Counted from the stretch's first letter, positions 44,845 to 53,819 are shown. The stretch: DNA of 57,084 nucleotides from Candidatus Poribacteria bacterium (GCA_012963885.1 DTUY01000279.1:1-57084); one strand, 5' to 3'. Program-made: numbers and translations. Notes: a model not told the origin generated them from the letters alone.

Positions 44845-45660
44845 TTAGCGTTCAGTCCTAATTTTGGACCAGGTTGTGGTTAGTAGGTCCTTAGGAGAAA
44901 CGGCGACAACACCAAATATCTCTGGTAGTCCTTTATTCATAACAGTGTTAACGTCCGCTTCAGATAGGGCGGTGTTGAAAATTCCCACGTCGTCTATAAG
45001 TCCCAACGCAATTCGCTGATCGTTTGCTGTCCCGCCTATGGTCAGGGTTACGCCCTTGATGCCAAAGGCACCTGAGGCATCCTGGTTAATGTCCACTTTG
45101 CCATCAATATAGAGAATCTTCTTATCACCACTGTAAGCAAAGGCCAGATGGTGCCATTTGTCATCATTGACCTGTTTGGTGCCGGAGTTCCATTGCGGAG
45201 CCAGTTCGGCACTTCCAATTTCCACTTTGCCTTGATTGGTATTTCGACCGGCGCCGAAAACCAACAGCAGGTTATGCCAGCCGGGAGTCCAACCGACAAC
45301 AAACTGATCGTCATTACAACAAGCGTTACGCTGCACTCCTTCCTTATCCAGTTTAACCCAGGCGACCCCGGTATATTGTTTGGAGGAACTCTCCAAACTG
45401 GCCGAGGGGTTGACTAGCACGTAATCGTCCTTGCCATCCAGACTCAAAGCATTACCAAATTTGCCGCCGCCGGAAATCTTGGCCCCGTTTTTGAGTTGAC
45501 CATGATTTTTCTTTCCGCTGGAATCGTCAGCATTATCTTCAAAGAGCCAGATGCCAACGGCAGTGTCTTTGATTTTGGCTTCATCACCGAAACTTTGGCT
45601 GACAATCATCAACCCAGCAAGAAATATGCAAAGGCAGATCAAGCTGCTACGGTATTTCAT
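44845..45660 (-). CDS. Secreted LamG-domain protein 1
   Basis: 271 aa with a clear Sec signal (FLAGLMIVSQSFGDEA). The rest is one LamG/concanavalin domain: AVGIWLFEDNADDSSGKKNHG, LSLDGKDDYVLVNPS, KWHHLAFAYSGDKKILYIDG and DDVGIFNTALSEADV are the standard blade features. LamG proteins bind glycans or other surface ligands. The C-terminal 20 residues (VSPKDLLTTTWSKIRTER) resemble those of the paralogue next door and may be a sorting or attachment tail. Bases 45138-45390 are identical to 46091-46343 in the paralogue. Confidence 0.87.
   Translation of the reverse strand: MKYRSSLICLCIFLAGLMIVSQSFGDEAKIKDTAVGIWLFEDNADDSSGKKNHGQLKNGAKISGGGKFGNALSLDGKDDYVLVNPSASLESSSKQYTGVAWVKLDKEGVQRNACCNDDQFVVGWTPGWHNLLLVFGAGRNTNQGKVEIGSAELAPQWNSGTKQVNDDKWHHLAFAYSGDKKILYIDGKVDINQDASGAFGIKGVTLTIGGTANDQRIALGLIDDVGIFNTALSEADVNTVMNKGLPEIFGVVAVSPKDLLTTTWSKIRTER
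45138..45390. repeat. 253-bp block identical to 46091-46343 (copy 1)
   Basis: Every base from CAAAGGCC at 45138 to GGAGGAACT at 45390 matches the paralogous LamG gene at 46091-46343, while both flanks differ at many positions. The block is visibly richer in G+C than its surroundings. Confidence 0.9.
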
Positions 45661-45797
45661 AATAGTCTTCCTTTTGATAAAATTAAATATATTTTAACAG
45701 AATTGAATACGCTTAGAAACTAATATACCATATCATAAAGTGACTTTAAAATCACTTTATATTTATTTTCACTAGTTCTGAATATAGTATTTAGGTA

Positions 45798-46616
45798 CTA
45801 AGTTCCGGATTTAATACTGGCCCAAATTGCCGTCAATCTATATTTGGGAGAAACAGGCAGTAAACCAAGCGTCTTGCCTACCCCCTTGTCCATCAGCGTT
45901 TTAATATCATTTTTGGCTAGGGGAGCATTAAAAATTGCTATGTCGTCCAAAAGACCTTCGGCATGCCTCTGGCTAGCCGCCGTTCCGCCTATGGTTACGT
46001 CTATGCCGAAGATGCCAAAGGTTCCCGACGCCGGCGTGTCAATGTCCACTTCTCCGTCGACATAGAGAAGTTTTTTCTTGCCATCGTATACAAAGGCCAG
46101 ATGGTGCCATTTGTCATCATTGACCTGTTTGGTGCCGGAGTTCCATTGCGGAGCCAGTTCGGCACTTCCAATTTCCACTTTGCCTTGATTGGTATTTCGA
46201 CCGGCGCCGAAAACCAACAGCAGGTTATGCCAGCCGGGAGTCCAACCGACAACAAACTGATCGTCATTACAACAAGCGTTACGCTGCACTCCTTCCTTAT
46301 CCAGTTTAACCCAGGCGACCCCGGTATATTGTTTGGAGGAACTTTCTAAACTGGCTGATGGGTTGACCAGCACATAATCATCTTCTCCATCCAGACTCAG
46401 AGCCTTATCGAATTTGCCGCCGTCGGCAATCTTGGCCCCGTTTTTAAGTTCGCCATGATTTTTATTTTCTGTAGCATCTTCGGTATTGCCATCGAAGAGC
46501 CAGACAGCAACAGCCGTTTTGGGATTGATTGCACCATAACCCTGAACAGTTAGGATTAAACTCAGGATGAATAAACAAATGTGTATTAGGATCAATGGTC
46601 TCTTCATGTATAACAT
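45798..46616 (-). CDS. Secreted LamG-domain protein 2, paralogue of 44845-45660
   Basis: 272 aa, signal peptide (LIHICLFILSLILTVQGYGA) then one LamG domain: AVAVWLFDGNTEDATENKNHG, LSLDGEDDYVLVNPS, KWHHLAFVYDGKKKLLYVDG and DDIAIFNAPLAKNDI. ATG 46616 follows GGAGGGAA. The C-terminal tail VSPKYRLTAIWASIKSGT matches the tail of protein 1 in pattern. It is one gene of a tandem pair produced by duplication; flanks have diverged, the middle has not. The gap to gene 1 (137 bases) holds a possible promoter for gene 1 (TTCTAA-16-TAAAAT). Confidence 0.87.
   Translation of the reverse strand: MLYMKRPLILIHICLFILSLILTVQGYGAINPKTAVAVWLFDGNTEDATENKNHGELKNGAKIADGGKFDKALSLDGEDDYVLVNPSASLESSSKQYTGVAWVKLDKEGVQRNACCNDDQFVVGWTPGWHNLLLVFGAGRNTNQGKVEIGSAELAPQWNSGTKQVNDDKWHHLAFVYDGKKKLLYVDGEVDIDTPASGTFGIFGIDVTIGGTAASQRHAEGLLDDIAIFNAPLAKNDIKTLMDKGVGKTLGLLPVSPKYRLTAIWASIKSGT
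46091..46343. repeat. 253-bp block identical to 45138-45390 (copy 2)
   Basis: Offset from copy 1 by 953 bases, with no mismatch that I can find. Ends exactly where the two LamG genes begin to differ. Confidence 0.9.
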
Positions 46617-46999
46617 GTTCCCTCCGATAACAATGTGTTGGATGTGTTCACCCGACGAATCTAGACTGCTTGATTTGCGTATGCTATTCTATCATGCAAT
46701 TATAATATCACAATCAGGTATGTTTTCTCAACATTTTGGGTTAACTATGGAAATTATGAGGGTAAGATTGTGCGGTCCCAAATGTTAGACTACCCTCAGT
46801 AAACACTGAGTTTGCAAGCAGTGGTAATTTCGGGGTTTAGCCGTGAGTTGATGCTTATCATTTCAGGCTTTCAAGAGCATTGCACTTCAAATTGGAATTT
46901 GGCAGATCGCATCAATCTAGTCCATATCTATTACTCTTGGGCTTTTCTTACCAATACTATTAAGGAATATGGAATGTAAACTAATCTGAAGAGGTATTC
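46617..46999. other. Intergenic region between divergent LamG 2 and TPR genes
   Basis: 383 bases with no coding signal. It holds the LamG 2 promoter, a small hairpin CTCAGT-ACTGAG at 46795-46810 and one copy of TTGGCAGAT at 46899-46907. Confidence 0.5.
46686..46713 (-). promoter_or_regulatory. Sigma70-type promoter for LamG 2
   Basis: On the minus strand TTGTGA (46713-46708), 16-base spacer and TAGAAT (46691-46686), about 70 bases before ATG 46616. Confidence 0.5.
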
Positions 47000-49012
47000 A
47001 TGTATACGCCGAGAGTGAGTTTGATTATTTTATTCACAATAGGTCTGATGATTGGTTACGCAGCAGAAATAGCTGAAACCAAAGGCGAGGCGACGAGACA
47101 TAACAATCGTGGGCTGAATTACTACAAACAAGGCAAACTAGATACTGCTATTGCCGAGTTCAAAAAAGCACTGGAAATCAACCCCGGTTTAATAGAAGCA
47201 CGTAACAATCTGGGCAATGCCTATCATGATCAAGGGAACTTAACTGATGCTATTGCCGAATACCAAAAGGCCATTGAAATTAATCCCAACGACGCTGAGA
47301 CACATTATAATTTGGGCAATGCCTACTATAACCAAAGGAATTTAACTGATGCTATCGCCGAATACCAAAGAGCCATTGAAATTAATCCCAATGATGCAGA
47401 GGCACACTACAATCTGGGACACGTTTACTTGAACCAAGGGAATTTAAGCGCTGCCATTATCCAGTATCAAAAGACGTTAGAAATAAGTTATGAAGGTTCA
47501 GAGATACATCCCGATCTAAAACATTATAACCAAGGGGATTTAGCTGAAGCCATTGTCCAGTATCAAAAGGCTATTGAAACCAACCCCAGATTTGTACGTC
47601 CCCGTTTAGATCTGGCCATTATATACGCCAGACAAGGAAAGTTTGATGCAGCTATTGCTGAGTATCAAAAGGCTATTGAAATCAACCCCAGATTTGTACG
47701 TCCCCGTTTAGATCTGGCCATTACATACGTCAGACAAGGAAAGTTTGATGCAGCTATTACTCAATATCAAAAGGTAATTGGGATCAATTCCAATGACATA
47801 GAGGCACATTATAATTTGGGAGTTATATATGGTCAGCAAGGAGAATTAGATGCCGCTGTTACTCAGTATCAAAAGGTAATTGAGATAAATCCTGACCATG
47901 AACAGGCACATTATAATCTGGGAGTTATATATGGCCAGCAAGGAGAATTAGATGCCGCCGTTACTCGGTATCAAAAGGTAATCGAAACTGAACCCAATCA
48001 TGTGCCGGCATACAATGGTCTAGCAACTATATACGGCCAAACAGGGGATTTAGACAACGCCGTTGTCCAGTACCAAAAGATATTAGAAATTAACGCCGAA
48101 GATCCAGACACTCGCAACAATCTAGGTAATGTTCACTATAAACAGGGCGATCTGAAATTAGCCATTGTTGAATATCGAGAAGCAATTGAGATAAGTCCTG
48201 ACCATGAACAGGCGCATTATAATCTGGGAGTTATATATGGCCAGCAAGGAGAATTAGATGCCGCCGTTACCCAGTATCAAAAGGTGATTGAGATAAGTCC
48301 TGACCATGAACAGGCGCATTATAATCTGGGAGTTATATATGGCCAGCAAGGAGAATTAGATGCCGCCGTTACCCAGTATCAAAAGGTGATTGAGATAAGT
48401 CCTGACCATGAACAGGCGCATTATAATCTGGGAGTTATATATGGCCAGCAAGGAGAATTAGATGCCGCCGTTACCCAGTATCAAAAGGTGATTGAGATAA
48501 GTCCTGACCATGAACAAGCACATTACAATCTAGGAGTTATATATGGCCAGCAAGGAGAATTAGATGCCGCCGTTGCTCAGTATCAAAAGACAATTGAGAT
48601 TAATCCCAAATCTGCAGATGCCCATGTGAATTTGGGAAATGCTTTTGCGGGCAAAGGCAATCTGAAGTCAGCCGTAACCGAGTATCAAAAGACATTAGAA
48701 ATAAATCCAAACCATGTGCTGGCATATAGCGGCTTGGCCATTGCGCATGTTAGAAAAGGAGAATTAGATGCTGCCGTTACCCAGTATCAAAAGGCGGTTG
48801 AGATTAACCCCGAGTTCGTGTGGGGACATTACTATTTAGCCATTGTTCATGCTATGAAAGGAGAAACAGTGTTATCTATAAGATCTCTTTGGGCAGCGGT
48901 AAGATTAGACAAGCGCATGGCTAGGAGAGCCAAGACAGATATTGGTTTTGATCGTGTTAGAGCTGATCCAAATTTTCAGGCACTTATAAAATCACAAGAA
49001 ATAAATAAATGA
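47000..49012 (+). CDS. Secreted TPR protein with about 18 tandem repeats
   Basis: 670 aa. A Sec-type signal (LIILFTIGLMIGYAAE) is followed by about 18 tetratricopeptide repeats of 34 residues, many with the canonical form HYNLGVIYGQQGELDAAVTQYQ. Repeat 5 is shortened (around HPDLKHYNQGDLAEAI), showing an old deletion. Repeats 12-15 are almost perfect copies. TPR solenoids assemble protein complexes; with a signal peptide it would act in the periplasm or outside. It faces away from the LamG pair and is close to the ankyrin-fusion gene, so these may form one surface system. Start ATG 47000 after GAAGAGG. Confidence 0.87.
   Translation: MYTPRVSLIILFTIGLMIGYAAEIAETKGEATRHNNRGLNYYKQGKLDTAIAEFKKALEINPGLIEARNNLGNAYHDQGNLTDAIAEYQKAIEINPNDAETHYNLGNAYYNQRNLTDAIAEYQRAIEINPNDAEAHYNLGHVYLNQGNLSAAIIQYQKTLEISYEGSEIHPDLKHYNQGDLAEAIVQYQKAIETNPRFVRPRLDLAIIYARQGKFDAAIAEYQKAIEINPRFVRPRLDLAITYVRQGKFDAAITQYQKVIGINSNDIEAHYNLGVIYGQQGELDAAVTQYQKVIEINPDHEQAHYNLGVIYGQQGELDAAVTRYQKVIETEPNHVPAYNGLATIYGQTGDLDNAVVQYQKILEINAEDPDTRNNLGNVHYKQGDLKLAIVEYREAIEISPDHEQAHYNLGVIYGQQGELDAAVTQYQKVIEISPDHEQAHYNLGVIYGQQGELDAAVTQYQKVIEISPDHEQAHYNLGVIYGQQGELDAAVTQYQKVIEISPDHEQAHYNLGVIYGQQGELDAAVAQYQKTIEINPKSADAHVNLGNAFAGKGNLKSAVTEYQKTLEINPNHVLAYSGLAIAHVRKGELDAAVTQYQKAVEINPEFVWGHYYLAIVHAMKGETVLSIRSLWAAVRLDKRMARRAKTDIGFDRVRADPNFQALIKSQEINK
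48185..48592 (+). repeat. Four 102-bp tandem TPR units, three of them identical
   Basis: Units 48185-48286, 48287-48388 and 48389-48490 read the same base for base; unit 48491-48592 has a few changes toward its end. Each codes for one 34-residue TPR. Further partial matches occur at about 47880. Confidence 0.88.
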
Positions 49013-49074
49013 ACTTCTACTGATATTGCTTGACAGAGGTGTAATACCAATTCTCTAATAGTTGTACATAAAGA

Positions 49075-49330
49075 ATGTATGCTGACACGATGCGAAGAAA
49101 CATTCCCGAGATATATAAAACTGCCGAAGCCCTGGGAATCCTGATGCACCGAGAAAGCAACGCGCAACGGAAACAACGTCTTCAGATGCTGTGGATTCTG
49201 AGGGCGGGCGAGTGCCAGACACATGCCAGCAGGGAGCCGACAGTCTTGCCATGCGCCACAACAGCCTGGGGCGCTGGCTTTCCACTTACGAGCAAGCGGA
49301 TCTTAGATGCTATGCTACTGAGAATTAAAA
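49075..49330 (+). pseudogene. Decayed IS630-type transposase N-terminus (remnant A)
   Basis: Starts as IPEIYKTAEALG, then RKQRLQMLWILRAGEC, a helix-turn-helix-like start known from IS630-family transposases. A one-base insertion near 49230 moves the frame; the other frame continues with MRHNSLGRWLSTYEQADL, the conserved second part of the domain. After that the catalytic region is missing or beyond recognition. Name given from memory of the family pattern. Confidence 0.65.
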
Positions 49331-49669
49331 AAGCGTTTTTCCCTGCTCGAATAAGAGTCTGAATGTTTGTGCGGAGATAGCCGTACAACTTTTGCTTATC
49401 CTGCTGATGAACAGGAGAGGTACTAGCCGTAGTAAGATTGTCAGTGTCCTTTGCGATAGCGGTGTTGAGGAACTCAAGCCCTTTATGATGCTTGATATAC
49501 CATTAGGAGTATCGGTATGTAGTTCTATGAAGAGCTTAGGTTGTATTGGTTTTACCGGATCTGATAGAGGGATGATTGTTGGAGTAAGTAGAGTGAAATG
49601 CTATGGGCGTTTAGTGGAAAGTATCGAGGGAGTATATGGAAGATGCTCTCTGATTCGACACCTTATGAT

Positions 49670-50035
49670 CTTGGCCAATGATCGGCAAGCAACCTCAGGC
49701 TTCGACGCACATACCCTTCTGGAGTAGGCCACACACTAAGGCAATCAAATGGACTTCGGCTTGTCTATTCAATTTGCGGGGATATTTGTGCCGAGGTTGG
49801 TGGTTAGTTATGGCTCCTTCCAGACCAAGCTCAACAAACTTCCGGTGGGTTCTCTCTGCCGTTGACAGCCCTACGCCGAGCGCTTCTACTATGCGATTAT
49901 CAGACCAGCCTTCATCTGCTCTGAGCGAAATCTGGATCCACTTTACCAGGCACCCTCCATGTCAGCACCCCATAATCGGACTTCAAGATTAGCACGTTCT
50001 TCTGTTGTTAAATCTACGATGTGTTTTTCATTCAA
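49670..50035 (-). pseudogene. Decayed IS630-type transposase N-terminus (remnant B)
   Basis: On the minus strand a TTG start at 50035 with a perfect AAGGAGG seven bases upstream opens with IVDLTTEERANLEVRL. Two frameshifts follow; the middle frame gives SLRADEGWSDNRIVEALGVG and HRKFVELGLEGAITNHQPRH, then HLIALVCGLL, and a third frame gives RRSLRLLADH. These are successive landmarks of one IS630-type helix-turn-helix region. The DDE catalytic part is missing. Different from remnant A in sequence, so two separate insertions. Confidence 0.75.
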
Positions 50036-50426
50036 TTTGTTACCTCCTTATTCCTCGTAGATAGCTTGCCCGCTGTTTGCTAACTTGTCAATCCACCGAT
50101 GATGTACTACTAGAACCTGAGCTCATTATTTAACTAAAGTTAGCCTATCATCTACCAACGCCACGACGATATCATCAACGGAACTACGGACGATACGCCA
50201 ACATAAAAAGGTCTCAAGCAGGTCAATACTCATTTGTGTCAGGGGAAAACTAGAACCAAGCTCGTCACCGAATATTTTGGAATTTGCCCCGAAATTGTAC
50301 TGGTCTGAGGCAAATAGAACAAGAACAACAAGTGGAAATGATTTATATGTTAAAATACTAGATATTATTAAGAAAATCCTCGCAACTATCCAGATTTAGA
50401 AAGGACTCATAAAAAAGACCAATTGC

Positions 50427-52514
50427 ATGAAAGAAAACCAATTGCATAAAAAAAAATTTGCCACCTTGATCCTATGGTTGCTAACTATTAATTTAACTTA
50501 TGCTGAAGATTCAGAATTCAAAAGCGTTTCCCCACAATGGACAGATAACCCACCTAAAATTGATGGTCAACTCGACGAAACCAGTTGGCAATCAGCAACT
50601 ATTATAAATGACTTCGTCCAGCATGAACCCACAGCGGGAGCTCCAACAGAACTAAAAACAAATGTCTATCTACTTTATGACAAAAATCGGCTTTATGTAG
50701 GATTCGAATGCCATAAGTCTGATATGGATAAATTAATGACGAACGAAACGCGTCGTGATTCGCGATTCTTCCTTGATGATTACGTTGCTGTTTACTTGGA
50801 TACTTATCTTGATCGTCGGAATTGTTACGGGTTTGAATTGAACGCACTAGGCACTCAAGCTGACCGAAGAGTCCAAAACGAAGGGGCAAACAGCGGTCGC
50901 AGAGGATCTGATATGGCTTGGGACTGTAATTGGGATGGTCGGGCAGCCCAAAGAGAAGACAAGTGGACCGCTGAATTTTCGATTCCGTTTGCTGAATTAC
51001 GTTTTGCTAAAAAGGCTGACAGTATCTGGGGAATTAATTTTTGGAGGCAAGATAGATCAAACAGAGAAGAAATCTCTTGGTCGGACCTTAACGGCAGGGA
51101 ATATGCCGTCTCACGGTTCGGTCATTTGGTAGACTTGGATGTTGAAAGCCTTAACACACGACGACCATTGAAAGTTAAACCGTATGGAACAATCATGCCC
51201 CAGAAAATAGGGGATCAAAAATTCAAAACTGAGCCAGCTGGTGGTATTGATTTTCGGTACCCGTTATCCAACTTAACTTTTGATTTTACGCTGAACCCTG
51301 ATTTCGCACAGATTGAAGCAGATCCTGATATGGTCAACCTGACAGACATTCCACTACGGTTTGCGGAAAAACGTCCTTTTTTTCAGGAAGGAAACGAAAT
51401 ATTCCAAACGCCAATCGAACTCTTTTATAGTCGGCGTGTTGAAGACTTGCAACAGGGGGGGAAAATGGCAGGCAAAATTGGTGATTACAACACCGCTCTC
51501 GTCCTGGCACAGGCCGGGCCAGAAGATATGAACCGCGAAGTAGGGATGAGAGAATTGCCATTGGGTAATTATGCTTATTCAGTCTTCCGTTTGCAACGGG
51601 AGTTTGGTCGGTCAGCAACAGTTGGATTGTTAGGGGCCAATAAGCAAAATGGCAGTGACTATGATCGAACTTCTGGAATTGATGCCCGATTCGTATTACC
51701 TGAAAATTTAGAAGTGAACCTAGAATACGCCAACGAGTGGAAAACTGGATTGGATCGAAGTCAAGCTGTCTTTGCTGAACTCTCGCGAGAAGCAAACTTC
51801 TTTTCTTTTAAAGCTAAATACTTTGATGTTGGGCAGGATTTTAATCCAGAAATGGGTTTTGTACCTCGCATTGACCGCCGAGGTATTAATCTGCGCACTA
51901 GCTTGGAAAAACGTTGGAAAGGGCGAATCCAATTTCTTCGTAGCGCACCTGAATACGAGCGTTTGTACGATCATCAGGGGACATTGACTAATCACAGATT
52001 CAAATTCGAGAATATTATCGGCATCAGTAACATGTATTTTTTCTTGAGTCCAGAGTGGTACTACCATCTAGAGGATGACGGAGAAAAATTTACTGATCGA
52101 ACACTTGATTTTTTTTATGGCTGGTTTCCACCCAAATGGATTTCTGTCCGGACAAGAAATTCTTTCGGAATACGCAATGGGCAAGAAAGTTTTTTTGTGG
52201 GACCAGAAATCACTATCCGTCCAACAGATAAGTTTAGCTTGGAGGTTAAACAACAAAGGTTAATCGAGGATTCGGAACTGGTTGAACTAACGACACGTAT
52301 AGCACTCAATTACCAGTTTGACCAACGTATATACGCAAGAGCTAGCTTGGAGCAGACCATCGAAAAAGACAGACGTTTTTTTGTCCTCTTTGCCTATGAA
52401 TATAGACCGGAAAGCAATTTCTTTATTGTCTACAACAACAACCAAACAAAAAAGGGTGAGAACGAACAAATCCTATTTGTCAAATTAGTTTACTTACAAA
52501 AGCTGTTTGGATAA
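50427..52514 (+). CDS. DUF5916 outer-membrane-type protein with N-terminal CBM9-like domain
   Basis: 695 aa, signal peptide (FATLILWLLTINLTYAED). Residues about 30-230 form a carbohydrate-binding family 9-like module: PPKIDGQLDETSWQSA, LYDKNRLYVGFECHKSD, DDYVAVYLDTYLDRRN and DKWTAEFSIPFAELRFA. The rest is the DUF5916 domain, with EKRPFFQEGNEIFQ, and alternating amphipathic strands suggesting an outer-membrane beta-barrel that ends in LVYLQKLFG. Probably binds or imports carbohydrate-like polymers. ATG 50427 with another ATG 18 codons in; a ribosome site (AAAGGA) is about 20 bases upstream, somewhat far. Its neighbours do not include a SusC/D pair. Confidence 0.85.
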   Translation: MKENQLHKKKFATLILWLLTINLTYAEDSEFKSVSPQWTDNPPKIDGQLDETSWQSATIINDFVQHEPTAGAPTELKTNVYLLYDKNRLYVGFECHKSDMDKLMTNETRRDSRFFLDDYVAVYLDTYLDRRNCYGFELNALGTQADRRVQNEGANSGRRGSDMAWDCNWDGRAAQREDKWTAEFSIPFAELRFAKKADSIWGINFWRQDRSNREEISWSDLNGREYAVSRFGHLVDLDVESLNTRRPLKVKPYGTIMPQKIGDQKFKTEPAGGIDFRYPLSNLTFDFTLNPDFAQIEADPDMVNLTDIPLRFAEKRPFFQEGNEIFQTPIELFYSRRVEDLQQGGKMAGKIGDYNTALVLAQAGPEDMNREVGMRELPLGNYAYSVFRLQREFGRSATVGLLGANKQNGSDYDRTSGIDARFVLPENLEVNLEYANEWKTGLDRSQAVFAELSREANFFSFKAKYFDVGQDFNPEMGFVPRIDRRGINLRTSLEKRWKGRIQFLRSAPEYERLYDHQGTLTNHRFKFENIIGISNMYFFLSPEWYYHLEDDGEKFTDRTLDFFYGWFPPKWISVRTRNSFGIRNGQESFFVGPEITIRPTDKFSLEVKQQRLIEDSELVELTTRIALNYQFDQRIYARASLEQTIEKDRRFFVLFAYEYRPESNFFIVYNNNQTKKGENEQILFVKLVYLQKLFG

Positions 52515-52603
52515 ATGCTACTGATCCTAAACTTTAGTTGTTGAAGCAGAGATTATGTCGATAACTCCATTTTATCGTGATAAATTAAGATAAGGATTTG
52601 AGG

Positions 52604-53476
52604 ATGAGATACAGAGTAATCTGGCTAATTGGAGTTGCGCTAACCAGTCTTGTGTTGATTTATTTTCAGAACCAAACCAAACAACTGGCAAATAGGTATG
52701 AACAACAAATTTATTCCTCTCCTCCCATCGAGTTGCCTTACAAATGGGTTGGTAATATCTTCCAACTTCAAGGCAATGAACCATCAGGAATCACCTATCA
52801 TCCGTTGCGAAAAACTCTATTCATCGTTAGCGATGAAGGAAACCTGTATGAGCTTCGAACTGATGGATCATTGATTCGTGAAAAGTTTATTGAACAGGCA
52901 GATCTGGAAGGAATCACCGTGAATCCTATAACCGGATTTCTCTATGCAGTAGTTGAAGGTGAGGACGCGATTATTGAGATTGATCCATCATCTTTTAAAT
53001 TGACTCGGAAATTCCCTATCAAACGCAACTTTGAAGGACGAGAATTACTTAAAAAAGGAGGCATGGGATTAGAGGCAATTGCTTTTATTTCTGACCCTTT
53101 TCACCCTGAGGGAGGAGTTTTTTGGATTGGTAATCAGTCGTTCAGTTTGAAACCCAAACGAGAACCGTCAGTTGTCTGTGAAGTTGCGATTCCACTAAAT
53201 TCAACAGGTATGAAGGAGGAAGGCGAAATTATCGGTTTTTTCCCATTAAAGATTATTGACATTTCAGGACTTGATTATGATGCTGCACGTCAATGCCTTA
53301 TCGTAATAAGCGACACAACAAATCTTTTAGTGGAGATTAACCTAGATGGAAACGTTCTTCATCAGTACTTACTTCCCGGAAGTGACCAAGAAGGAATTGC
53401 ATTAGACGGCATGGGATTTGCCTACATTGCGCAGGAAAACGGAAAAATTATCAAAATTGAAGATCTCCGAAATTAA
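52604..53476 (+). CDS. SdiA-regulated-like beta-propeller membrane-anchored protein
   Basis: 290 aa from ATG 52604 (an in-frame TTG at 52598 precedes it). A single N-terminal helix (VIWLIGVALTSLVLIYF) anchors it. The body is a six-bladed propeller of the SdiA-regulated family, with EPSGITYHPLRKTLFIVSDEG, LEGITVNPITGFLYAVVEG, GLEAIAFISDPFHPEGG and QEGIALDGMGFAYIAQENG as successive blades. SdiA-regulated proteins are periplasmic with unknown substrates, often thought to be phytase- or lactonase-like. Ends with the sequence TAATG, which overlaps the next ORF. Confidence 0.82.
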   Translation: MRYRVIWLIGVALTSLVLIYFQNQTKQLANRYEQQIYSSPPIELPYKWVGNIFQLQGNEPSGITYHPLRKTLFIVSDEGNLYELRTDGSLIREKFIEQADLEGITVNPITGFLYAVVEGEDAIIEIDPSSFKLTRKFPIKRNFEGRELLKKGGMGLEAIAFISDPFHPEGGVFWIGNQSFSLKPKREPSVVCEVAIPLNSTGMKEEGEIIGFFPLKIIDISGLDYDAARQCLIVISDTTNLLVEINLDGNVLHQYLLPGSDQEGIALDGMGFAYIAQENGKIIKIEDLRN

Positions 53477-53745
53477 TGGGTTCAGTTTTTAATCCCCACA
53501 CACGCAACAAGAACAGATCATTAAAAATACAATTGACCAAAGATGATGAAAAATGGCTTCCTAGAGTAGCTGCTATAAAGATTCGAAGCCTCCATACCCA
53601 AAAAAGGGGAGAACACTCATCTCACATCAGAGATTGGATGATGAGATTTATGATTAATTTGAAATTCGGGATAAGAAGACGTAGAATGAAAAAATATTTT
53701 GTCCGCAATTCAGGTGCCAATAAACTTGTTCAAAAAATGAGATAA
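53476..53745 (+). CDS. Small basic hypothetical ORF
   Basis: 89 aa from ATG 53476, overlapping the previous stop by one base. Very rich in Arg and Lys (IRRRRMKKYF) with no family resemblance. TAATG overlap would allow coupled translation, but composition alone does not prove a gene. Confidence 0.3.
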   Translation: MGSVFNPHTRNKNRSLKIQLTKDDEKWLPRVAAIKIRSLHTQKRGEHSSHIRDWMMRFMINLKFGIRRRRMKKYFVRNSGANKLVQKMR

Positions 53746-53819
53746 TATAGAGAAATCCTGAAAATTTACTTGTCACGTTATCATGTTTTAATTTTTTAGT
53801 TTGTATCCGGAGATAAATC

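Larger units (their letters stand above)
49013..50426. other. Transposon graveyard between TPR and DUF5916 genes
   Basis: 1.4 kb with no intact gene. It contains two decayed IS630-type transposase remnants (described separately), a 330-base centre with an unassigned plus-strand frame of about 110 codons (49392-49727), and 390 bases of AT-rich sequence on the right without coding features. Target-site duplications or inverted repeats were not found by eye. Confidence 0.6.

Noticed and set aside
45148..46349. Plus-strand ORFs of about 90-128 codons opposite both LamG genes, nearly identical to each other
   Set aside because: They are shadows of the identical 253-bp block in the antisense direction, have no ribosome site, and read through the LamG coding strand.
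48185..48592. Possible CRISPR or satellite array
   Set aside because: Units are contiguous with no spacers, have 102-base codon periodicity and lie inside an open TPR reading frame.
49392..49727. Plus-strand ORF of 111 codons between the two transposase remnants
   Set aside because: No recognisable motif, no ribosome site, and the other strand could be part of a remnant; coding status cannot be shown.
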